Shown: positions 1 to 3,950 of the stretch, in pieces
Layout of the letters: every line of letters begins with the position of its first letter
Position numbering within the stretch: position 1 is the first letter of the stretch
Assembly: GCA_023392555.1 (NCBI GenBank)
Contig: JAEVYW010000223.1
Span: 1-7,547 of the forward strand
DNA: 7,547 nucleotides
Source: Pseudomonadota bacterium
GTDB lineage: Bacteria > Pseudomonadota > Alphaproteobacteria > Sphingomonadales > Sphingomonadaceae
Direction: 5' to 3'
Notes under the pieces: generated by a model
The model's input: the letters and a program-made list of their open reading frames with translations, nothing else
Databases searched by the model: none
Told to the model about the DNA's origin: nothing
Translations under genes and position numbers: made by a program

Positions 1-379
1 TCTCGGGGTTGGTGAGGACGATCGACGGAGCGCCGTCCACGCTGTCGTTCACGTTACGGAGCAGGATCGCGTGGGCTACGCTGATACCGAGCAGCTTGGC
101 GGTTTCCCGATCGGCGTCTTTCTGTTCGATGTCGCGCAGCCGCCTCGGCGACCAACTGCCGAGCAGGTGCAGCACCTGTCCTTGCGCACACATGCACCCG
201 ATGTTGGCGGGGGGCTCGTCGCCGTCGCCGTCATAGGCCTCCCAATCGATCAGCTCGCCCTTGTAGGGCTTGCCCTCGTTGGCATCCCATCGCGCGATGA
301 TCGGCGCCAGTTCTTCGGATACCATCTTCTCGCTCCCATCGTGTGTGGACTGAAACCTCTTCTTCGAGGCGCCGAGCAT
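1..379 (-). CDS. Conserved-looking phage protein of unknown function, C-terminus outside the window
   Basis: The reading frame is open on the minus strand from position 379 to the left edge, giving at least 126 residues with no stop. I do not recognise the family. The protein is soluble and acidic in its first half (a run rich in Asp, Glu and Gly including YDGDGDEPP), followed by a Cys pair in IGCMCAQGQVLHLL and an Arg/Asp-rich helix-like segment ending in TAKLLGISVAHAILL. The ATG at 377-379 overlaps the stop of the upstream zinc-ribbon gene as TGATG, with GAGGG 7 nt before it, which suggests translational coupling. An in-frame ATG at 323-325, behind GGGAG, is the alternative start and would shorten the protein by 18 residues. 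It belongs to the leftward operon behind the promoter near 627-655. No membrane segment or signal peptide is visible. That it is a gene is fairly certain; its role is unknown. Confidence 0.72.
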   Translation of the reverse strand, partial: MLGASKKRFQSTHDGSEKMVSEELAPIIARWDANEGKPYKGELIDWEAYDGDGDEPPANIGCMCAQGQVLHLLGSWSPRRLRDIEQKDADRETAKLLGISVAHAILLRNVNDSVDGAPSIVLTNPE

Positions 380-597
380 CACGACGCCCTCACCAGGTCG
401 CCGTCGCAGACGGGGTTCGGGCAGATGAGGCCCTCAGGGACCGAGGCGATGTGCTTGGCGGTCGAGCGACAGGTGAAGCCGCACTTGGTGCAAGCCAGCT
501 TCAGCATCCGCGTCGACTGCTTGCCCTTGGGCGCGATGAAGATCAGGTCGCGGCGCCTCGGGGCGTGCTCGCGTTTGATCGCTGATGGCGATTGCAT
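379..597 (-). CDS. Stand-alone SprT-type zinc-ribbon protein
   Basis: A 72-residue protein. Residues 25-70 (GKQSTRMLKLACTKCGF..., then ICPNPVC) resemble from memory the C-terminal zinc ribbon of phage SprT-like proteins, where a K(K/G)QxTRxLK segment precedes CxxCGYTxR...CPxC. Four Cys (36, 39, 59, 64, in CTKC and CPNPVC) can bind zinc. The HExxH metalloprotease part of SprT proteins is absent; instead there is a short basic N-terminus (KREHAPRRRD). Either the ribbon acts alone as a nucleic-acid or protein-binding module, or the gene is a remnant. The start chosen is the ATG at 595-597, which follows AAGGAGG at 9-nt spacing; an upstream in-frame ATG at 622-624 has no such site and lies inside a hairpin. 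It is the first gene of the leftward operon, the position of lambda N. The arginine cluster makes an RNA-binding role imaginable, but that is speculation. Confidence 0.75.
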   Translation of the reverse strand: MQSPSAIKREHAPRRRDLIFIAPKGKQSTRMLKLACTKCGFTCRSTAKHIASVPEGLICPNPVCDGDLVRAS

Positions 598-600
598 CGG

Positions 601-627
601 AAGGTGCCTCCTTCGTTGAGGCACCTT
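601..627 (-). promoter_or_regulatory. Perfect 10-bp hairpin enclosing the ribosome binding site
   Basis: On the minus strand AAGGTGCCTC, a 7-nt loop AACGAAG, and GAGGCACCTT form a perfect 10-bp stem, 3 nt before the ATG of the zinc-ribbon gene. The Shine-Dalgarno sequence GAAGGAGG straddles loop and 3' arm, so folding would partly hide it. No U-tract follows on either strand, so a classical terminator is unlikely. Translational control, or a nut-like antitermination site in the leader, is possible. The inverted repeat is seen directly; its function is inferred. Confidence 0.6.
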
Positions 628-655
628 GCTAGTTCACTTTTCGAACACCTGTCAA
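626..655 (-). promoter_or_regulatory. Leftward early promoter (pL-like)
   Basis: On the minus strand a perfect -35 TTGACA (650-655) is followed after 17-18 bp by a weak -10 (CTAGCA or TAGCAA, 626-632). The spacer holds GTTCGAAAA, whose TTCGAA core (640-645) recurs at 1663-1668. The 10-mer ATTGACAGGT is identical to the one at the rightward promoter (1674-1683). It would drive the zinc-ribbon gene and the gene beyond it. Confidence 0.5.
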
Positions 656-663
656 TCGCGAAT

Positions 664-679
664 CGAACATCAAAGTTCG
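664..679. promoter_or_regulatory. Candidate repressor operator, left flank
   Basis: CGAAC-ATCAAA-GTTCG is an inverted repeat with perfect 5-bp arms and a 6-bp spacer, just upstream of the leftward -35 and touching the end of the membrane-protein gene. It has the same GAACATC...GTTCG layout as the site at 1692-1706. Half-sites CGAAC lie nearby at 642-646 and 695-699. The probable ligand is the S24 repressor encoded at 941-1597 or the Cro-like protein. Confidence 0.5.
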
Positions 680-680
680 C

Positions 681-944
681 TCATGTGAGGATTGCGAACA
701 TTCCCGTTGCAATGAAGGCTATGGAGGCTGCCGGGATGCGGCGCCACGGCGCGTTCCATCCAGCCCAGGCGCCGAGCGCCCAGGGCACGAGGGCAAGGCC
801 AAGGGCCTCGGCGAGGAAGTAGAGCGCGCCCTCGGCGCCTTCGGGCTGGTAGCGGGCGCCGACGATCGCGGCCGTCAGCCAGAGCAGGGCGAGCAGCGCG
901 GCGGCCCAGGCGCCGTTATGCCGCTCAGGGTTTAAACGGCTCAC
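681..944 (-). CDS. Small integral membrane protein in the rex position, downstream of the repressor
   Basis: An 87-residue protein with three hydrophobic stretches at about residues 13-30, 41-63 and 71-87. The short linkers contain RYQPEGAEGA and NAPWRRIP. There is no ATG before it. A GTG at 942-944 overlaps the repressor stop as GTGA (4-bp overlap), so translation is probably coupled to the repressor and the gene would be expressed in lysogens. I do not recognise the family. In lambda the genes directly downstream of cI (rexA, rexB, the latter a membrane protein) act in phage exclusion, so a superinfection-exclusion or lysogenic-conversion role is a reasonable inference, not a demonstration. 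The start codon sits close to a GTTTAAAC palindrome at 930-937. The last codons lie against the left-flank operator. Composition fits a genuine TM protein rather than a shadow frame. Confidence 0.62.
   Translation of the reverse strand: MSRLNPERHNGAWAAALLALLWLTAAIVGARYQPEGAEGALYFLAEALGLALVPWALGAWAGWNAPWRRIPAASIAFIATGMFAILT
930..937. repeat. GTTTAAAC palindrome, copy 1 (others at 1052, 1643, 3908)
   Basis: The 8-bp palindrome GTTTAAAC occurs four times: 930-937, 1052-1059, 1643-1650 and 3908-3915. All are followed by CG or G, and copies 1 and 4 share 13 bp (GTTTAAACGGCTC). The variant TGTAAAC occurs at about 1394, 4312 and 4495. No function is established. Confidence 0.5.
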
Positions 945-1597
945 AGGCGCCGGCCGAACCAGACCGGGCGGCCGATGATGCGCGTGTTGTCGTTGGCGGC
1001 CTCGCGGCTGGTATATTTCGGGTTCGAGCTGAAGATCCGAACCTCGTCCTCGTTTAAACGCTCGACGTTCTTCACGACATATTCGTCGCCGTGCCAGAGC
1101 GCGAAGGGGCCGGGCTGGGTCGGGCTCTTGTCGCGCTTGTCGACGAGCAGCTCGTCGCCATGGTGGAAGTCGGGCTCCATCGAGTCCCCGCGCACGCGCA
1201 CGACGAGGAAGTCGGCTGGTCGACCCCTGAAGACGTCCTCGACGAGATAGCGCGGAACCAGCGCCTTCTCGACGTCGCCCTCGCCGGTGCCGCCGCCGCC
1301 CATGCCGGCATAGGTCGGCAGCACCTCGACCGGCACATAGGAGATGATGTCGTCCTCCTCGCCCGGTTCGAGGAGCAGGGCGTTCGCGTCGATGTAAACG
1401 CCACCGGCCTTCTCGCGGGCGCGCTCGCGCCAATTCTTCAGGAGGATGGTGAGGGGCTCGAGCTCGCGGATGTGGAGCGAGCGCTCTCCGCTGAGCAGCT
1501 TGGTCGCCACCGGCCTCGACTTGCCGATCGCGTCGGCGACCAACTGGTGCGGCACGCCCTGGCGGCGGAGCTCATCGAGCAGCTTCGTGGGGTCCAT
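941..1597 (-). CDS. CI/LexA-type phage repressor with S24 peptidase domain
   Basis: A 218-residue protein. Residues about 5-50 form an HTH (VPHQLVADAIGKSRPVATKL), residues 51-110 a linker, and residues about 110-218 an S24 self-cleaving domain. The catalytic Ser is in VRGDSMEP (Ser139) and the Lys in YVVKNV (Lys176). AGMGGGG at 97-103 offers an Ala97-Gly98 bond of the kind cut in LexA and CI. The protein should hold the lysogenic state and be inactivated after RecA activation. The start chosen is the ATG at 1595-1597, preceded by purine-rich GGGAAAAGGGG. Longer in-frame starts up to 1744 would run across the divergent control region. It is transcribed leftward, opposite to the Cro-like gene, and its stop overlaps the membrane-protein start. 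GTTTAAAC occurs in its coding sequence (1052-1059, read as the rare codon TTA in RLN) and in its own leader region (1643-1650). Confidence 0.93.
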   Translation of the reverse strand: MDPTKLLDELRRQGVPHQLVADAIGKSRPVATKLLSGERSLHIRELEPLTILLKNWRERAREKAGGVYIDANALLLEPGEEDDIISYVPVEVLPTYAGMGGGGTGEGDVEKALVPRYLVEDVFRGRPADFLVVRVRGDSMEPDFHHGDELLVDKRDKSPTQPGPFALWHGDEYVVKNVERLNEDEVRIFSSNPKYTSREAANDNTRIIGRPVWFGRRL

Positions 1598-1674
1598 CAC
1601 CCCTTTTCCCTTCTGTTTGCACCGTCTTGCGCGGTTCGATTTGTTTAAACGTATGTACCATTTTCGAACGCCCA

Positions 1675-1704
1675 TTGACAGGTCGATTGTGGAACATCCA
1701 TGTT
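1675..1704 (+). promoter_or_regulatory. Rightward early promoter (pR-like)
   Basis: The -35 is a perfect TTGACA (1675-1680). At 17-18 bp the -10 would be CCATGT or CATGTT, which is weak. The -10 area lies inside the GAACAT-CC-ATGTTC operator, so a bound repressor would block it. The 10-mer ATTGACAGGT matches the leftward promoter exactly. It drives the Cro-like, methyltransferase and replication genes. Confidence 0.5.
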
Positions 1705-1705
1705 C
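1692..1705. promoter_or_regulatory. Candidate repressor operator, right flank
   Basis: GAACAT-CC-ATGTTC is a perfect 6-bp inverted repeat with a 2-bp centre, equivalently GAAC-N6-GTTC. It overlaps the expected -10 of the rightward promoter. The site at 664-679 shares GAACATC and GTTCG at the same spacing, which supports recognition by one protein at both flanks. Confidence 0.58.
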
Positions 1706-1743
1706 GGTTTCGGAACTACATTTCACTGACCCCGGAGACAGCA

Positions 1744-1944
1744 ATGCTGGATGCGATCCGGCAGCTCGGCGGCATTCGCCCGGCTGCCAAGGCTCTCGGC
1801 GTACCTCACACGACCGTCTGGAACTGGAACGACAAGGGCAAGATCCCTGCCTGGCGCTGGCCGCAGGTCGAGGCTGCGCTGCGCGCGCAGGAGGATTTCA
1901 GCAACGAGGATGCGGGGCGGGGCGATGGCAGCTCGGGGCGGTGA
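1744..1944 (+). CDS. Cro/YdaS-like HTH regulator
   Basis: A 66-residue protein, almost entirely one HTH domain. [25 protein letters not shown] (residues 4-28) has the turn [19 protein letters not shown] typical of YdaS/Cro-like proteins, in which a conserved Trp region follows the recognition helix and KGKIPAWRW follows that. The start is the ATG at 1744 with GGAG 7-8 nt upstream. It is the first gene after the rightward promoter, opposite the repressor, so it most likely acts as the Cro counterpart that binds the GAAC-N6-GTTC operators and favours lytic growth. The C-terminal tail ([13 protein letters not shown]) is disordered and overlaps the next gene by 20 bp. It could also be called a YdaS-type antitoxin homologue, but no toxin partner is present. 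Confidence 0.85.
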   Translation: MLDAIRQLGGIRPAAKALGVPHTTVWNWNDKGKIPAWRWPQVEAALRAQEDFSNEDAGRGDGSSGR

Positions 1945-2752
1945 GGCGCGCGCCCACGCTGTAAGAATTTTGGTCGGCGACTGCCGGGAGCGGCTGCGCG
2001 AGCTGCCCGATGCGAGCGTGCATTGCTGCGTCACCTCGCCGCCCTATTTCGGCCTCCGCGACTATGGCGTCGACGGCCAGATGGGGCTTGAGCCGACGCC
2101 TGACGAGTTTGTGGCGGGCATGGTCGAGGTGTTTCGCGAGGTGCGGCGCGTGCTGCGCGACGATGGCACGCTGTGGCTTAACATCGGGGACACATTCTAT
2201 AGCGGGAATGGTCAGCCAAAAGGTTCCGATCCTAAAAGCCCCTCCCGCAACTTCTCTCGCACGTTCTACCGCTGGCAGGATCGTCCCGGCATGGGGCTTC
2301 CGAAGAAGTCACTGGTGGGGGTGCCGTGGAAGCTGGCGTTTGCGCTCCAGGCTGACGGGTGGACGCTCCGGTCGGAGATAATCTGGCACAGGCCAGCTGC
2401 CTTTAGCGCAGCAGGCGTGCGCGACCGCCCATTCACCGCTCATGAGACTGTGTTCTTGCTGTCCAAGTCTCGCCGTTATTGGTTTCGCGAGGAAGATTGT
2501 CGGCACGGGACCGTTTGGACGATTCCGCACGAGCAATCCCTGCGCGGTCACAGTGCCGCCTTCCCTCCAGCTTTAGCTGAGCGGTGCATCCTCGCCGGAA
2601 GCCCATTCGGCGGAACGGTTCTCGATCCCTTCTTCGGCGCCGGCACGACCGGAGTCGCGGCGCTTCGCCACGGGCGCGGCTTCATCGGTTGCGAGCTCAA
2701 CCCCGAATATGTCGAGATCGCCGAGCGCCGTCTCGGGATGGACCTCGCATGA
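1925..2752 (+). CDS. Site-specific DNA methyltransferase, N4-cytosine/N6-adenine type (beta order)
   Basis: A 275-residue protein that should transfer methyl from AdoMet to an exocyclic amino group of DNA. Motif IV is [12 protein letters not shown] (residues 37-48) and precedes motif [11 protein letters not shown] (234-243), the order of beta-class enzymes. SPPY is more frequent in N4-cytosine enzymes, but N6-adenine cannot be excluded. Other family signatures are [18 protein letters not shown] (124-141) and [17 protein letters not shown] (167-183). It is somewhat shorter than usual (about 300 or more) because the part between SKSRRYW and the VWTIP segment is compact. The ATG at 1925 follows GGGGCGGGG and overlaps the Cro-like gene by 20 bp; a shorter start cannot be excluded. 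The central part (about 2190-2570) is visibly poorer in G+C than both ends, suggesting a swapped target-recognition region. The stop overlaps the C5 methyltransferase start (ATGA). Likely role: protection of phage DNA from restriction. Confidence 0.92.
   Translation: MAARGGEARAHAVRILVGDCRERLRELPDASVHCCVTSPPYFGLRDYGVDGQMGLEPTPDEFVAGMVEVFREVRRVLRDDGTLWLNIGDTFYSGNGQPKGSDPKSPSRNFSRTFYRWQDRPGMGLPKKSLVGVPWKLAFALQADGWTLRSEIIWHRPAAFSAAGVRDRPFTAHETVFLLSKSRRYWFREEDCRHGTVWTIPHEQSLRGHSAAFPPALAERCILAGSPFGGTVLDPFFGAGTTGVAALRHGRGFIGCELNPEYVEIAERRLGMDLA
2740..2752 (+). repeat. 13-bp junction direct repeat, left copy
   Basis: GGACCTCGCATGA ends the first methyltransferase gene and contains the ATGA start/stop overlap with the C5 methyltransferase. 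The identical 13-mer recurs at 3798-3810, at the other end of the C5 gene. Confidence 0.7.
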
Positions 2753-3810
2753 GCCGCGCCTACTACAACGAGATCGACCCCTACGCCGCCGACTGGCTGC
2801 GCAACCTCATCGCCGAAGGGCTTATCGCGCCCGGCGACGTCGACCAGAGGGATATCCGCGATGTTCGACCCGACGACTTGCGCGGCTATGCGCAGTGCCA
2901 CTTCTTCGCCGGAATCTGCGTCTGGAGCCACGCCCTGCGAAGTGCCGGCTGGCCCGACGACCGCCCCGTCTGGACCGGCTCCTGCCCGTGCCAGCCTTTC
3001 AGCGCGGCAGGCGGCCGAGGCGGGTTTGCTGACGAGCGGCACCTATGGCCCGCCTTCCACTGGCTCATCGAGCAGTGCCGCCCTCCCGTCGTCCTTGGCG
3101 AGCAGGTTGCGAGCAAGGACGGCCTCGCTTGGCTCGACCTTGTACAAGCTGACATGGAAGGAGCGGACTACGCCCTCGGGGCGGTCGATCTGTGCGCTGC
3201 GGGCGTCGGCGCGCCGCACATCAGACAGCGACTCTGGTTCGTCGGGGTGGCCGACGCCGTGCGTCGTGGAGCCGAACACCTCGCCAGAGAAGGTGTGGGA
3301 GCGGAAGCAACGCCTGACGGAAGCGACGGGGGTCTATCGGGGAAACGACTGCGGACTGGGCTCGAAGGTCCATCTGGCGGGGTGGACCACCACCACCACC
3401 AGGGATCACAAGGACACGCCGGGAATGACGGCGCAGCGCTCGGACGGGCGCGGGCGCAACGACCAGCTTCAGAGGCAAGCCTATCTGGCGGGATGGCCGA
3501 CGGCGATGGCAGGCACGCCGGCGCAGAAGGGCTACAACGGGGCGGGCAACACCGACAGCAGCCGCAAGACGCAGGCGCCGGTGACGGGGATCTCGCAGCC
3601 CGCCCGACTGACGGCTTCTGGCGAGATGCTGACTGGCTCGGCTGCCGGGATGGAAAGTGGCGGCCAGTTGAACCCGGCACATTCCCGCTGGCTCATGGGG
3701 CTGCCGCCCGAGTGGGACGCCTGCGCGCCTACGGCAACGCGATCGTCGGCCCGGTCGCGGAAGAGTTCGTGAGTGCGGCGCAATGGGCGACCGGGGCGGA
3801 CCTCGCATGA
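2749..3810 (+). CDS. C5-cytosine DNA methyltransferase (Dcm-like)
   Basis: A 353-residue protein. Motif I is [18 protein letters not shown] (51-68), motif [15 protein letters not shown] with catalytic Cys81 in PCQ, motif VI GEQV (117-120), motif [12 protein letters not shown] (159-166) and motif [18 protein letters not shown] (324-340), in the normal order. Motif I normally reads FxGxGG or GIGVW; here the second Gly is Cys (GGC to TGC would do it). From about residue 167 to 300, where the target-recognition domain should lie, the sequence is Gly/Asp/Gln-rich and low-complexity (for example [16 protein letters not shown]) with ordinary GC3 of roughly 60% by hand count, whereas the next frame over the same bases has nearly 90% and a more protein-like sequence. 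The N-terminus and C-terminus are unambiguous; the middle may be dual-coding or frame-shifted. ATGA overlaps link it to both neighbours. Likely role: anti-restriction modification. Confidence 0.85.
   Translation: MSRAYYNEIDPYAADWLRNLIAEGLIAPGDVDQRDIRDVRPDDLRGYAQCHFFAGICVWSHALRSAGWPDDRPVWTGSCPCQPFSAAGGRGGFADERHLWPAFHWLIEQCRPPVVLGEQVASKDGLAWLDLVQADMEGADYALGAVDLCAAGVGAPHIRQRLWFVGVADAVRRGAEHLAREGVGAEATPDGSDGGLSGKRLRTGLEGPSGGVDHHHHQGSQGHAGNDGAALGRARAQRPASEASLSGGMADGDGRHAGAEGLQRGGQHRQQPQDAGAGDGDLAARPTDGFWRDADWLGCRDGKWRPVEPGTFPLAHGAAARVGRLRAYGNAIVGPVAEEFVSAAQWATGADLA
2861..3772 (+). other. Open alternative frame inside the C5 methyltransferase gene, possibly coding
   Basis: The +1 frame over the methyltransferase is open for 303 codons. 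From about 3245 it reads [20 protein letters not shown], later [38 protein letters not shown] and near the end [17 protein letters not shown]. The repeated GWPTP/GWPTA units and the LNPxxxxWLMGxPxxW segment are recognisable from annotated phage methylase-type proteins, and the third codon positions are mostly G or C across 3245-3690. Before 3240 the frame looks Ser/Thr/Ala/Arg-rich, as expected of a shadow. So the frame either is an overprinted gene or is joined to the methyltransferase front part by a +1 shift near the GGGG run at 3244-3247. A product made that way would lose motif X. No good ribosome binding site precedes the ATG at 2861. Confidence 0.35.
3798..3810 (+). repeat. 13-bp junction direct repeat, right copy
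   Basis: An exact second copy of GGACCTCGCATGA, ending the C5 methyltransferase and containing the ATGA overlap with the 47-residue gene. Both upstream proteins therefore end in Asp-Leu-Ala. Confidence 0.7.
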
Positions 3811-3950
3811 CCCTCCTCGATCACTTCGCGCAGCGGCTCTCGGAACATGGCGACATCGATCGCGCCGCAGCGCAGCTCGGCCGCAGCAGGTCATGGGGGC
3901 GCACGATGTTTAAACGGCTCTGCCGCGATCTCGGAGACCAGGCGCGATGA
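3807..3950 (+). CDS. Small HTH-like protein (47 residues)
   Basis: ATG at 3807 overlaps the C5 methyltransferase stop (ATGA), and its own stop overlaps the primase start (ATGA at 3947), so it sits in a strictly coupled chain. The protein reads as one helical domain: an N-terminal helix LLDHFAQRLSEHGDI, then DRAAAQLGRSRSWGRTMFKRL, which matches the pattern of an HTH (RAAxxLGxSxSxGxxMFxRL) seen in small regulators beside alphaproteobacterial phage primases, and a short tail. It could bind DNA near the origin or the operon promoter; no target is shown by the sequence. The codons for Met-Phe-Lys-Arg contain a GTTTAAAC palindrome (3908-3915). The function is unknown, but the tight overlaps and GC-rich third positions support a real gene. 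Confidence 0.72.
   Translation: MTLLDHFAQRLSEHGDIDRAAAQLGRSRSWGRTMFKRLCRDLGDQAR

Larger units (their letters stand above)
1598..1743. promoter_or_regulatory. Divergent immunity control region (OR-like)
   Basis: This 146-bp region between repressor and Cro-like gene is richer in A+T than its surroundings. It holds the rightward promoter (TTGACA at 1675-1680), an operator at 1692-1705, a TTCGAA site at 1663-1668, another GTTC...GAAC pair at 1702-1716, and a GTTTAAAC at 1643-1650. A leftward repressor promoter must also lie here. The best I see is TACATA on the minus strand at about 1652-1657, with a poor -35, so it may need activation. Confidence 0.65.

Noticed and set aside
71..619. A 182-codon plus-strand frame over the leftward pair of genes
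   Set aside because: The minus strand shows coupled starts, ribosome binding sites and a zinc ribbon; the plus frame has no such support.
1091..1648. A 185-codon plus-strand frame opposite the repressor
   Set aside because: The repressor with its Ser-Lys pair and HTH is certain; the plus frame is its mirror and crosses the control region.
3384..3398. A run of ACC triplets, read as four His in the methyltransferase frame
   Set aside because: A short triplet slippage tract; it might mimic a His tag but shows no sign of vector origin.
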